Positions 23,801 through 34,280 of a stretch of DNA of 64,000 nucleotides are shown piece after piece. Origin of the DNA: Nipponacmea schrenckii (Eukaryota; Mollusca; Gastropoda; Lottiidae); contig JAUJPP010000001.1 of the NCBI GenBank assembly GCA_030562195.1, positions 10,904,472 through 10,968,471 on the forward strand. Direction: 5' to 3'. Position 1 is the stretch's first letter, and each line of letters begins with the position of its first letter. The notes under the pieces are model-generated. The model saw nothing but the letters and a program-made list of their open reading frames with translations, did no database searches and had not been told where the DNA came from. The position numbers and the translations under genes were made by a program.

Positions 23801-24856
23801 TAATGGAAAGAATGATGTTGATATAACATTTCGTATAGTGAAATTGTGCAAGGAAATTCAAATATCGCTCGATATCGTTTGATGCAAAACTTGGAATCTT
23901 AATTTACCTTTCTAACCTCATTTGATATCACTGGATTCTCCAATCCATATACGTTTGTTTTTGTAGATTACAATGATAATTCTTTTAAAACACCAATCAG
24001 TTATCAATATAGCATAGCCCATGTTAAACATCGTTTTTATTGATATATTTCAGGTGTGGTTAAAGGTCAGAAATGGTTCAGCACTCGAGTTTGGTTTTGT
24101 GAATTGATATCCTGTTTATGTTTGACTGCCTGTTTCTGTGCCTTCCTCAACCTAACCCTAGTCAGCTTCAACCGATATATTTACGTCTGCAAGAATCGAT
24201 TGTACTACGTTCTCTTCAAAACTAAAGTGTGCATTTTCCTCTGCTTGCTAACTTGGGTCGCAGCCTTTCTCTTTCAGTTTCCAAATTTTATTGGCTGGGG
24301 AGACCACACCTTTGATGAAAAGAACCACCAATGTATCTGGGACAGGACCAAAAGCTATTCTTACACCCTATTCGTATCCATCGCCTTAATCGGGAGCCCA
24401 TTGCTTTTTATGACGCTGGCATATGTCCTTATTTTCTGGAGGATTTTCCAAACCAAGGTCAACGTTTATAGTTACAGCACTGATGATCCTGATCGATTGA
24501 AGAAAGCCTGGAAAGAAACCGCAAAGTCTTCAAGAACGCTCTTCATCCTGTTTGTAGTATTTGTGGTTTGCTGGACACCATACACAACCGTGATTTCTCT
24601 AGATGTTGCTGACGATTTGCCCATGGAGATCCATATCATGGTGACTCTGGTTGCTCATCTTCACTCAAGCTCAACCTTTGTTGTCTACATGATCAGCAAC
24701 AAACCATATAGGCGCTCCGTTTTCAGATTACTTAATAGATCCTCTAAAGATGATAAAACCGGTATGCTCTCTGGATCATCCACTGCTATGACTAACACAT
24801 CTGATGCATCCGCAAGGTTTCAGGACAGAAAGGCAGTACATACTATCTCCAAATGA
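14884..24856 (+). CDS. Class A (rhodopsin-like) G-protein-coupled receptor
   Basis: Three coding exons that keep phase: 14884-14913 (MDSQLFCNNT, donor GTAAGTG), 19393-19711 and 24054-24856; total 1152 nt, 383 aa. If exon 1 is not used, an ATG at 19417 would serve. The N-terminus is rich in N-x-S/T sites. TM1 has GTVGNTLTI, TM2 LINLALADL, TM3 ends SFNRYIYV (NRY instead of DRY), TM4 has the conserved Trp (LLTWVAAF), TM5 has IGSPLLFMTLAY, TM6 has FVVFVVCWTPY. TM7 reads SSTFVVYMISNKPYRR, so the usual NPxxY is TFVVY. Sequence style is closest in memory to melatonin/Tre1/GPR84-like receptors; the ligand is unknown. The 4.5- and 4.3-kb introns are full of repeats. Confidence 0.85.
15838..16130 (-). 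mobile_element. tRNA-derived SINE (intron of GPCR gene)
   Basis: Read on the minus strand, the head at about 16128 carries an A-box-like stretch (GCCACTTAAGGAAGTC) followed by GGTTCAATCCC, a good RNA polymerase III B box (16072-16082), and the tail ends with AGAGTAGGATGTTAAACTTC and then CATTTCAT. A tRNA-like head plus a conserved tail defines a tRNA-SINE. Fragments of the same tail occur elsewhere in the window. Body limits are approximate. Confidence 0.65.
16145..16321. repeat. Near-perfect foldback element with hammerhead-like loop
   Basis: Arms of about 80 bp (16145-16226 and 16241-16321) are almost exact reverse complements; the loop is CCCATCATTGCTTG. They include TTTGCGACGTTTCAACGAGG on the left and its complement on the right. 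The right arm with loop reads GCTTGATAAAGACGGGAGCA, then TCCTCGTTGAAACGTCGC, which looks like a hammerhead core with a degenerate CTGATGA box, a stem and GAAAC. Arm identity above 95% implies a young or gene-converted element. It lies in GPCR intron 1. Confidence 0.8.
16430..16545 (-). mobile_element. SINE tail fragment
   Basis: Contains the complement of the SINE 3' part: AAATGAAATGAAATTTATAG followed by CGTCCTACTCTTCTGCACCT and a body piece GGGAAATTTTGCCAGGATC. The plus-strand ORF through this stretch and the neighbouring foldback is a by-product. Confidence 0.5.
16985..17100. repeat. Short degenerate minisatellite, about 32-bp period
   Basis: Three successive units begin ACTGGTCTATTTATTCGTTC, ACTGATCTATTGGCCGTTCT and ACTTGATCTATTATTCGTTC, then decay. 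It lies in GPCR intron 1. No function inferred. Confidence 0.5.
17976..18046 (+). repeat. 70-bp direct repeat, copy 1 (partner at 22315-22386)
   Basis: The block from GTGTGAAAAGTTTAAT to GGCCTCCTTAACGGTAA occurs again, with few differences, at 22315-22386 in the same orientation in the next intron. Identity stops abruptly on both sides. The second copy abuts the 5'-truncated end of PLE copy 2. Confidence 0.75.
18106..18214. mobile_element. Short foldback MITE with roughly 40-bp inverted repeats
   Basis: TCGACTTTATATGT...AAGTAAGTAAGCGTCATTTTACA and its reverse complement flank a loop of about 27 bp (ACGTTTTGTAACG...). The arms differ by about one base. The transcript would form a long hairpin. 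It lies in GPCR intron 1. No ORF and no obvious target duplication. Confidence 0.7.
20200..20468 (-). pseudogene. GIY-YIG endonuclease domain of Penelope-like element (copy 2)
   Basis: Minus-strand reading gives CDVQCIGETQK, a frame change, then NRFDILDQKDRPIANHFNST and NHYIEDLVVT, parallel to copy 1. IGE is preserved but the preceding Tyr is Cys. Frame breaks show it is inactive. Confidence 0.7.
21109..21560 (-). pseudogene. Penelope-type reverse transcriptase fragments (copy 2)
   Basis: Two minus-strand frames match the finger and early palm of Penelope RT: the ADKG-like region as NDKDNFCVIQNREDYV, and GRPTISDCFSETYQVSEYIE in the position of the family GRPIVS.. block. The frames are separated by a shift near 21340. 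It is not functional. Confidence 0.7.
21890..22310 (-). pseudogene. SGNH-hydrolase-like segment of Penelope-like element (copy 2)
   Basis: The minus-strand reading gives QAESCPGARVQHITHLLSKI, then KKVLCRIGWNNREESGESIH, closely parallel to copy 1. The block I serine region falls at or beyond the truncation. The plus-strand ORF of 154 codons over this stretch is a shadow. Confidence 0.5.
22316..22386 (+). repeat. 70-bp direct repeat, copy 2
   Basis: Partner of 17976-18046. It starts at GTGTGAAAAGTTTAAT immediately after the truncated PLE copy and ends at CTTAACGGTAA. Confidence 0.75.
23240..23565 (-). mobile_element. Remnant of tandem-repeat element with GACGGACGG terminus
   Basis: In reverse orientation this resembles the end of the element at 49830-51476: CACACTAAGTTTCATAAAAA, AAGGGCAATAACTC, then GACGGACGGACCGACCGACC, GGGTGACAACATACGTCCAC and the terminal AAGCGTATAAAA. 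The family hairpin (CGCCCACATGAAATGGGGGCGTAT) is degenerate. It lies in GPCR intron 2. Non-autonomous; no ORF. Confidence 0.6.
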
Positions 24857-24996
24857 AGAAGGGCATAATTATGATCTATACGTATCTATTGTAAACATAT
24901 ATATTGTTACATCACTGAACCAGACCGCTCGCATTAGATAGCCATACACATCATTACAGAAATGGAAATTGGTTAAATCAAATACAAGACACCTTA

Positions 24997-25002
24997 AATA
25001 AA
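24997..25002 (+). terminator. Candidate polyadenylation signal of the GPCR gene
   Basis: AATAAA 141 bp after the GPCR stop codon, the first such hexamer downstream. The cleavage site is not visible. Confidence 0.45.
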
Positions 25003-25009
25003 ACATTTA

Positions 25010-27200
25010 AGACAAAAATCGATCGAGCTAATTGACATGAGTAGAAGAGTTCAGTGGCAAAGTCTGGTCATGAAAATTCGCATTTCATCTTGAAATTATT
25101 AGTAAAAGTAAATTTTTGCTGTATTTAACAACGTCTTAAAAATATCATAACCACAGCACAAGTACCTACCATACAATTTATGTTGATGTATTTGTGCGAT
25201 ATAGTGTTCATGTATTTAATGGATTTCAGATAGACGTGCTCTCAATCACAGCTCTTTTTGCTTTGAATTTTTAAGTCCGAATCAGTTATTGATGAACTCA
25301 AACCTTACATTGGTATGGTATAAACGAGTGGCCTTTAGAATGAATACAGATAATATTTCGTCTGTGACCAGTTTGGATCAAAATGTGTTATAAATTACCA
25401 AGTAATTTTAAAATCCAGCCAAGCATGGTATTGACTTAATAATGATCAAAATGCAGGTAAATAATTTGATTGATGAAAGCAATATAGTGACCAAGATTGT
25501 GTGTGACTCAGGTTTCAGAGCAATAAAATGCTTTGCGTGTCACCTCGATGGTTACACTCACAGTCACATTGTCAATAAAAAAAAAACAATTACACTGAAT
25601 GCAGTTGTTTATCACTTATTTGTTCATCATTACAAATAAATCAGATTATAATGATTCTTTTCTACCAATAAACAGCATATACAGACATCATTAACCTAGA
25701 AAATCATGTACTATGTAAAGGCTTTGTAATATAAATTCTCATTGGGAGTTGGTGTTCCACATATATGCCAGATGTCATATATTCCGATAAATGTGGTTCT
25801 TGTTTGTATAACTTATTGTATAATGGATGGATATCACCAACTATATTAGCTCAATATGTGACTCTTATCAGATTTCCTGTAGCGGAGTTTCCGAGAGCTT
25901 CGATAATCAGTCAAAACAATTCAGAGATCCTTTGAATAAGGACGTTCACAAACGTGCTTTTTTGTTGATTTATGTTAATTGTTATTGTCAAATAAATTGT
26001 ACTCATTTAAATTGGTACTTATTTTGACTTTTATAATTATGGTGATCAAGCTCTGGTGTTGCTGAAATGAAACAGCATCCTTTTGCTTTTGTTCATGATG
26101 ACAGGCAATCGGAGATACTTCGACAGGACAATAGTATTAACTACTCATTAATGCATTGGGCCTTCAGGCATGTTTCACAATCATAAATAGTTCCTTTCAT
26201 GACTGACAAACCTTTTAGACAATTAATGTTATACCAAAGAGAAATCAACGCACAGTCCGATCACAATATATCAACACTGGCATTCATTTATTGCTTATGG
26301 GGTGGAATAAATGCATTAATAAATTGAAATGCAAATAATTTGTTTTGAACGAAATGTCTATACATGAATTAATCATAAATGCGTCAGGTCCCTGCTCCTC
26401 CGACATGATATTCAGACAGGTAATTTTCACGGGAGTTGCTTTAGAACAAGCATTTAGCTCTATAATCGGACTGTCAAACCTGAAGGTGTCTGCTTGATTA
26501 TGTATTGACACGTTATTCATATATTTATTTAATTCCGTGTTAAACTCTACTTCGCTAACATACGTATTTATATAAAATGGTCGAAGTAACAATACAATTC
26601 CTTTGACTCATAATCGATAAAACAGACGATAGGATCTACAAAGACTCGTCATCTTTAAAAACCATATTAGGCATTGTATATAATTAAAGAAACACTTTTA
26701 ACGTTGAAATAAATCCCATTTGTAATGGGTTGTTTCGTAAACAGAAAGACGATACTTGGTACAACATGATCCTTTAACTTCTTTACCCGGCACTAAAAGA
26801 TCAAAGAAATATAAATTTAGAACGAATTCTAATTCCAATTAAGTTTTACTCTCTGACATTTATTGGTTGTTGACGCATTACTGTGTATTCTGTCATCATA
26901 TTTTTGTGTCAAGGGAATGAATATTCGAATTGAAAGTTAAAAAATTCCAAATTAAAATGTCTAGATTTCGTTCTTCATGGATTCAATTACCAAATTTTTA
27001 CAGTTTTCATTGTTTTGTGTTTTGTAGAATACATGTTTTATATTTCAAAATGTCTGGAAATGAAGTGATGTCCTACTGTAGTATGTGAAGCCTTAACAGG
27101 TAAGAAATTACAAAGCTGGATATATCAAATATAAAAGTATAATATAGAAGATTGACCCAATGTGACAAAAAGCCACAACACGGCCACGGCCGCTAACCGA
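25010..27200. other. Intergenic, no gene recognised
   Basis: Short plus-strand ORFs at 25442 and 25827 and a minus-strand frame at 26284-26592 have no recognisable domain or splice context; the last starts at a non-ATG codon. Nothing else is identified. Confidence 0.4.
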
Positions 27201-27204
27201 ATCC

Positions 27205-27950
27205 AGGTTGTTGCATCTGAAATTACATCAATAACTAAATTCGGTTACTCAAGGCATGATCTTGTATTTAAAACTGGAAGTACATAGCTAATTAAATTCA
27301 GGTGATCTTGCCACGATCTTGCGTTTAAAATGGAAGAAAATCGTTAAATAAATTCAGGTGCTCAAACAATGATCTTGCATTTGGAAATACATGTACATCT
27401 TTTAATAATTTCAAGATTTCCAAACATGATCTTGCGTTTCAAACTAGAAATACGTCATTTATTAAACTCGGCTGCTCAAGCCATGATCTCGCATTTAAAA
27501 ATGGAAATACGTCGTTAATTATAATCAAGCGTTCAAGCCACTGTCTTGCATTCGAAATTAGAAATATATCATCACAATTTTGCATTTAAAAGTTGAAATA
27601 CATCGTTAATCAATTTCGGGTGAACAAACCATGATCTAGCATTTAAAACTTGGAAATACGTTTATTAAATTCAGATACTCAAGACATTATTCTGTGTTTC
27701 AAACTAGAAATACATCATTTAATAAACTCGAGTGCTCAAGCCTTTTAATACTGGAAATGCTTCGTTAAATAAAATAAGGTGTTCAAGCCATGATCTTCGA
27801 TCAATTCTAAAGTAAATCCAGGTGCTCAAACCATGATCTAGAATTTAAGACTGGCAATACATTTGTAATCAAATTCAGGTGCTCAAGCCACGATATTGTA
27901 TTTAAAACTGGAAATACATCATTAATTGAACTCAGATGCCCAAGCTATTT
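27205..27950 (+). repeat. Degenerate minisatellite, about 57-bp period, about 13 units
   Basis: A unit of the form GTGCTCAAGCCATGATCTTG, then CATTTAAAACTGGAAATACA and TCGTTAATAAATTCA recurs from about 27205 to 27950. The anchor (C/A)ATGATCTTGC(A/G)TTT appears near 27257, 27313, 27369, 27425, 27483, 27540, 27629, 27829 and 27887, with degraded units between. Divergence between units is high, so the array is old. It encodes nothing obvious. Confidence 0.8.
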
Positions 27951-28351
27951 TAATTTTCCGTCATTTATAAATAAATAAATAACCATATTCAATTCAACAT
28001 TAAGTTTTTATTTTTAACCATCATATAACAAGCACAACACAGAGGGATAAAAATACAATAACATCTGCCTGTCATGTTTATTATAATGTACATAGACTTT
28101 GATAAGATATTCTAGCATTATTTACTATTTAACGCGATTAGAAGTATATTTTAGAATATTTGACAACGTGCTTTCAATGATTCTTTTCGCTCTTTTCAAT
28201 CGTGTTCTAAACGTAGTTGTCTCCCATGTCTTATGATAAAAGACAGAGACCGGTAATTCATTGCAATTTGCTTCCATGTTAAATCACGAAATTCAACTTT
28301 CGATGAATTTTTCCAGAAATCTCATAACACAGACTACATACAATCATCAGC

Positions 28352-28372
28352 ATGGTTGGTTGGTTGGTTGGT
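28352..28372. repeat. Short (GGTT)n microsatellite
   Basis: Four to five GGTT units, within a locally less AT-rich stretch (28350-28620). Confidence 0.6.
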
Positions 28373-28620
28373 AGATGACAAGTTCGCTTCCAACAGTTGC
28401 TGATGTCGAAAACTAGGAAGTTGTCGGTATTTGTAGTAGTTGATGGTTGGATAGGTTCAAATAAGATGATTCTGTGCTGTCGGTTGGTTGTTGATTAATA
28501 TCAAGATCTGGTCGGGTCGAATGACATGGCGGTGAAACTCGGCCCTGAATGGTGTGGAGTGAGTTACTCGATCTTCTTCATTCTTCTAAACTCGTTCTGA
28601 TCATGGTTGGATAGAGTCAT

Positions 28621-28627
28621 ATTTATA
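28621..28627 (-). promoter_or_regulatory. Possible TATA box (minus strand)
   Basis: TATAAAT on the minus strand heads a stretch (28620-28350) of unusual base composition containing several short ATG-started frames, the last (about 28350) opening MLMIVCSLCYEISG. This could be the core promoter and 5' leader of an unrecognised minus-strand gene. No downstream exon was found, so it stays weak. Confidence 0.2.
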
Positions 28628-28639
28628 CCAGACGTAAGA

Positions 28640-30600
28640 TAACGTGTTGTATTGTATTCGATATTTTTACTTGGTGTGTAATGGCAGATTATATTATTAT
28701 CAAAATGCATGCCAAGTCAATAGTTCATTGAACAAATATTTGCCCCTTTTCAAACTGTACTTGGCACTCTCCTAATAGCCAAAATAGACGAACAAAGTAA
28801 CACTTAATTTTTAGCTGTTCATGGGAATCATATGTCAACATTCTGCTTATAGATGAACTTTATTTCATTGTATACGTAAAAGTCGAATTCGCGCTTTCGC
28901 CTACTGTAGTATCACCTTAGTCAAAGATTGGGATCAGAAATATTGACACCTACAACATACGGCTTGCAGGGTGACAAACAAGACGTGAAGAAATTTCTCT
29001 ACGAGTATTAATTATAACCATGACAGTTTACTATACATAATTTTTATTACTCCACTGTGTGATCATTAGATAAAACATTCGACCCATCAGAAAATCATTA
29101 GTGGAACCTACAACATTACGCTTCATGAACAATATCATAAAGAAATAAGTACAGATTTCCCTCTTAAAAAGTAACTTTGTTAATTATTACCAATATTTCT
29201 AGCAAACAATACATCAATTTTAAAATACATACTTTATAAGTTCTTATTTGAAATAATACATCTAACCAATAAAAATTAGATGGAATACAATTCTAGATTT
29301 TAAAGCAATCACTTTGATCACCTAAATGAAACCCATAAATGCAGAATTTGTACTGTCAAAAAGTTTCAGAGGCTTATTCTTTATTTTCCTCAAATTCTGA
29401 CGTACACCAAATATGTGTTTTAAATATCAAAGCTCAAGTTGTGAACTCTGCTATAAAATCAATTTGAAATAACTACGCATCAACCAAATTCAAAAAGAAG
29501 TTCATGTGGAAATAACAATGTCAAGATGTTTTCCATGCAACTAATTTTACAAACTAGACTGAAGACCACATTCAAATAAGTCACCGAATTGTACAAGCAA
29601 AAAGGTTTCAGGATTATTCTTATTATTTTGCACATAAATGACCAAAGATGTTAAAGTGACAACCCAAAAGGTTCGTTTTTAAATATCATAAGTCTACAGT
29701 TCTAAAAATAAAAAAAAAAACCAAATAACAAACCTTAAATATCTAATATAACAGATATAACAACAGCCTGGTACTGATTCAAAGAAAATTCGCCACATCC
29801 GCATCTAAGTTATCTTCCAGATTATACCCTTCGTTATACAATACAAAAATACAGTTGGTCGAATAATTATCCGTCTTTACAAAGAAATGAAAGAAAATTA
29901 TCCATCAGTCTTTACAAAAGATTAAGTGATAGCCTATACTAGTACCCAAAATAAAAATCCAAATGATATCTGAGTCCGTGGTAGATTACCCCTCCTTAAG
30001 TAGATTCATAAAACTTATTAAATTCCTATTTGGTTATTTATGATATTGCTTACAATTGAAAATATTTTACCAAACCTTTTACATGTATCCTTCTTTCATT
30101 TAAGTTGTTTATTTAGAAAAATTTAGATATAAGTATTTTGAGATGAATGGAGCTGTGTTGCCAATGAGACTCCCATAAAGGCATGCACATTTTGACCTTC
30201 ATGTCCCTTTTGTTAAAACAAGATATAATACTTGTCATCGCTTTTGACACGGTTACGAAATTCAGAAATTTCGTCTTCATATGAAACCTATATTACTTAT
30301 TATGAAACTTCAATTTTGAAAATTGACATAATTATGATTGTACTGGAGGTCATGGGCTGGTTCTTATAGTTTACCTCAACTTCGTGAGTGAAGTGTCTGC
30401 ATATGAAAATTCGTAGAAGAGTGTGTATTAACGGAGCTACCATCATAAACTGTACCTTGGATTGCGGCTGGCGCTACGGGCAACTTGATTTTCAACGAGT
30501 ACTGGCAACTGACGGCATCTAAAATATTCAAATTAGCCACTGGATGAAGTCACTATGAGTCCATGAACGACTGTCATTGAAGTTGCCATAAAGATCTATT
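28640..30600. other. Intergenic, nothing recognised
   Basis: AT-rich sequence without ORFs, without clear splice-bounded coding segments and without repeats that I can match to others in the window. Confidence 0.4.
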
Positions 30601-32227
30601 TTGTTATTGTTCTTTCGGGAGTGCTTACAGGCTTAAATTGAAGGCGTTTTCAAGAACAAGGGCACTAACTCATACTTAATAGTTTTCGATTTCGCTGATT
30701 TTTCAATAGGGTTCATCCTTGAGTTATAACACACTCCCACACTAAGTTTTATCATAATCCGTCATGAATTGCTCATTGTAGAGTGTTTACGAGCCAGTCA
30801 AGAACAAGGGCAAGAACTGATTTTCAATAGGATTAATCCTTGTGTGCTCATAAACACTCATATCAAGTTTCTTCCTGATTCTATTCCTGACCACTCGCTT
30901 CTTCTCTGGGAGATAGTGTTTGACAATTTAGATCAGAAAATTGATGTTGTTCAAGAAAAAGTTACTGAAGGATTCGACCTAAAATCGATCCCTCCAGACT
31001 TCATGACCAATAGTGAGACTCTGGATCAATTACAAAATACCATAAACAAAATTGAATATGTGAATCACAAAAAAGAATTTCAAAGCTTGTACGACGAAGT
31101 GTTAACTATTCTGCAACGCGAAATGTCCAAGAAAATACCCACAAAAAGAGTTAAAGGGGCCCAGGCTTGATTTTTAGGGGTCGTTTGTGGGCCTTTGTTA
31201 CATTTAAACAATCCTCAGAAATACTCAAGCTCTAAGAAAATCGCAAATACCTTGAAATATACCTCAAACAAAAAATTTCACTTTTCATTTTTTCCGTGCT
31301 GTACGCGGCTGGTCTCCAGTCAGTCTGAAAATTGTAGTGTCCTGTTGACAAAGTCTACAATTGAAAATGCGTTGTAGTCTATTTATATAGATGACCGCTA
31401 TTGCACGACGGGAAAGATAACTCTTAAGACGAACCGTTTTCCAATATTACGTTCGTAATTTCTTAAGACATTATGGTTTTCAAACACGGATAATTATGGA
31501 TACACATGGATTTGAAGGCTCAAATTTAAAGGTAAGCTCTGTAGACTATTTCTGATTAGCTAACCAAAAGATTTCATGTGTTTGAGGCTGTCGGATGATA
31601 AAGCCTGGGCTCCTATAGCATACAACAACAGACTCAACTCTACTAAACTAAAACCATATTGGAACAGTGAGTTACAACGCCTATGGAAGGACTCATGTGA
31701 TTCTGAAAAGCGATGGTTGAAAGAATATTCGCATAGACAGAAAAGGCAGCTCAAGGCCGAGTTTTGTAAAAAACGCAGGTTACTCGACAAATGGCACAGG
31801 AAAACGAAACGGCGCTACTCGCTTGGTAAACAATTAGAACTCCAGCAAACGATGAAAGAGACCCCACAAGATTTCTGGAAGTTGATAGGACGCATCGGTC
31901 TTGCTAATGAAAAGACTTGACAAATTCCAATGAAAGTGAAGAGCGATGATGGCGAAACTTATACATTTGATAAAAAAGTAGTGTTTGACAAGTGGCGCTC
32001 AGAATTTAGTTGCATTTCGCATATCAACCATAATACTCCACAATTATGTACCAACAGTCGTATACAAGAGCATTCAAGTTGTGACAGTCCAAATGTACCA
32101 GTTACCAAGGAGGAGGTTAAAAGGGCGGTCAGATCCCTCAAAATTGAACAAAGCATATGGTTTTGACTCAATCCCAGCTGAAGTATTAAAAAACGAAACG
32201 ATGATAAATCTAATGTACAAGATAATA

Positions 32228-33138
32228 TCTTGCACTCTCTCTCACTCTATTATGTAACCGTTGTTTTGAAATCGGATATACACCTATTGAATGGACAAAA
32301 AGTGTCATCAACCCTATCCTTAAACCTGGCACAGACGATAACTCCAACCCGTTACAGAGGAATATCTGTACCCAGCAAAGTGTATTGTCATGTGCTTAAC
32401 TCTAGGATCACAAAGTGGTTAGAAGATAATCAACTTCTCTCAGACTTTCAAAACGGTTTTAGGAAAAACAGAAATTGCTCAGAACACATATTTAGTTTAT
32501 ATAACGTTCTAAACGAGCGGAAACTACGGAGACAATCGACATTTTCTTGTTTCATCGATTTCCGCCGCGCATTTTATGTTTGTAACAGGGACTATTTGTG
32601 GTATAAACTAGAAAACATTGGCATCTGCGACAAAATCCTTAATGCAGTAAAATCAATGTATCAAAAAGTAACTAAAAGGTCTGTAAAAATTAATAATGAA
32701 CTCACAGACTGGTTTGAAGTGAATACTGGTGTGAAACAGGGATGCCTAATGTCGCCTAATTTATTCGCCATTTACATCAATGATCTCGTCGAATCTATTC
32801 AATCTAAAAACTGTGGGATTAATATATGCAACCAAAGTGTGTCTGTTTTGTTATACGCTGATGACATTGTATTGTTAACGCCTGATGAAACCTCAATGGA
32901 CATGTTACTGGGGGTACTTAATGACTGGTGTAAGCAATGGTTAATGTTTCTCAACCCTTTAAAAACTAAAATAATTCATTTTAGAAATCAGAGCAAACCA
33001 CAGTCTGTACATAAATTTGTATGTGGTGACGAACCTATAAATTTCTGTAACAATTATAGATACCTTGGACTATGGTTCAATGAACACTTGGATATGGGCA
33101 ACGCTAAAACAGAACAAAATCTGCAAATAGAGAAATAG
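32228..33138 (+). pseudogene. LINE reverse transcriptase domain
   Basis: About 300 codons of open frame with non-LTR RT motifs in order: RYRGISVPSKVYCHVLNSRI, FQNGFRKNRNCSEHIFSL, STFSCFIDFRRAFYV (motif A; the family usually has D.KKAFD), TGVKQGCLMSPNLFAIYIND (motif B), VLLYADDIVLLT (YADD catalytic box) and FLNPLKTKIIHF, NYRYLGLWFNE. The frame shifts at both ends, so it is a relic. The clade is not assigned. Confidence 0.85.
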
Positions 33139-33139
33139 G

Positions 33140-33925
33140 TTCTGTGTGTACTAAACTGAAGTTACTAGGTAATTTTACATTCAAGGTCTTCTTAGAATTG
33201 TATAAATCAATCATATTATTGTATTGTTCGGGCATATGGGGCACCAAGGATTATCAATGCATAAACTAGGAAGAACTAGCTCCAACCTGTCAACGCGTGG
33301 GGATATCGGGTGGACATCCTGCGAAACGAAACAGAAACTAGAATGTATTAGACTATTTTGCAAATTACAGCGCATAGACAATAGGTGGTACCTTAGCTCT
33401 TATTTCCAGCACCTGTCTCTCGGTAAACTTAAGCTTTCATGGTACTCCAAAGTATTTAAATTTGTTGAAACTGTAGATTTTGAATGATATCTTAAGGGGC
33501 AATAACTCTATGAAATTTATTGTTAACGAAGCAATTTGGATTCAATACATTGAACTAATTGTGTACATGATAATACAACTAATGTAAATGGAAACAAATT
33601 AAGAACCTACAGGCAGTTTAAGATATTTCCAAGTGTTGAATTTTATGTTACTACCCCAAAAATAAGCCGTCTACAGAGACGATTAGTTTGTCAATTGCGG
33701 AGCGGTTCCCTCCCAATTGCAATAGAAACTGACCGATACAGTAAACCGCCTGTTCCTTTAGAAAATAGAATCTGCCAGAATTGTAATAGACTTGAAATTG
33801 AAGATGAATATCATGCAGTTGTTAATTGCGAAGCTTATCATGATGTAAGACAAGATATATTGAGTGACTATTTAAATAATATTGTTCAGCATTTGATACC
33901 TATTCATACACACTTTTCATTATGA
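33140..33925 (+). pseudogene. LINE C-terminal region with Cys/His motif
   Basis: Broken frames after RT: SIILLYCSGIWG near 33207, the stretch at 33330-33480 (KLECIRLFCKLQRIDN) and 33695-33925 with RSGSLPIAIETDRY then CQNCN...H....C. The L.CG.LPL.IE..RY pattern followed by C-x2-C-x(n)-H-x4-C is the usual carboxyl end of many non-LTR ORF2 proteins. Stops interrupt it. Confidence 0.7.
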
Positions 33926-34249
33926 TAATGGCAGATGAGCAGGCACAACAACCTCTTGGTAAATATTTAGAAAAAATAATGTATAAAAGAAATCGTTAAT
34001 GGCTTAACATTTGGTAGCCTATAATTGTTTTAAAACGGAACATGTTTTAACCAATTCGTCTACATCGATTTAAAAGTATCTTATTTCAATTATTTTATAC
34101 ACTCTAACGCATAATGTTTTATACAATGTATATATCTATATCTATATCTTGTTATAATTGTTATATCTCGTAGTGTTTCGTAGGTCAGTTTTGGCCGGAA
34201 AGCAGTTTACATGTTTTAAACAATGTATATACTATGGTTTGTAACACTT

Positions 34250-34280
34250 TAATAAATAAATTATTATTATTATTATTATT
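34250..34280 (+). repeat. (TTA)n tail of the LINE
   Basis: AATAAATAAATTATTATTAT and further TTA units mark the 3' end of the LINE; the host element resumes at 34281. Confidence 0.85.

Larger units (their letters stand above)
30871..34280 (+). mobile_element. 5'-truncated, decayed non-LTR retrotransposon (LINE)
   Basis: 3.4-kb plus-strand insert in the tandem-repeat element. It starts within the end of the endonuclease domain (LPDSIPDHSLLLWEI; PDHS corresponds to the terminal SDH motif), continues with the linker to RT (PYWNSELQRLWKDSCDSEKR near 31656), the RT (32228-33138), and a C-terminal Cys/His motif (CQNCNRLEIEDEYHAVVNC, 33773-33829), and ends in AATAAATAAATTATTATT... A truncated 5' end plus a 3' microsatellite tail are classic for LINEs. 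Frame breaks at about 31160, 31918, 32163 and 33138 make it dead. The segment 31160-31590 is not coding and may be a secondary insertion. No target duplication found. Confidence 0.85.

Noticed and set aside
26284..26592. 102-codon minus-strand frame
   Set aside because: Starts at TTG, has no recognisable domain, and no acceptor/donor pair makes it a convincing exon.
27205..27950. CRISPR-like array
   Set aside because: Unit and interunit sequence are both repetitive and degenerate, and the genome is animal; it is a minisatellite.
30769..31170. 133-codon plus-strand ORF as a gene
   Set aside because: Chimera of tandem-repeat element (first part) and truncated LINE (from 30871).
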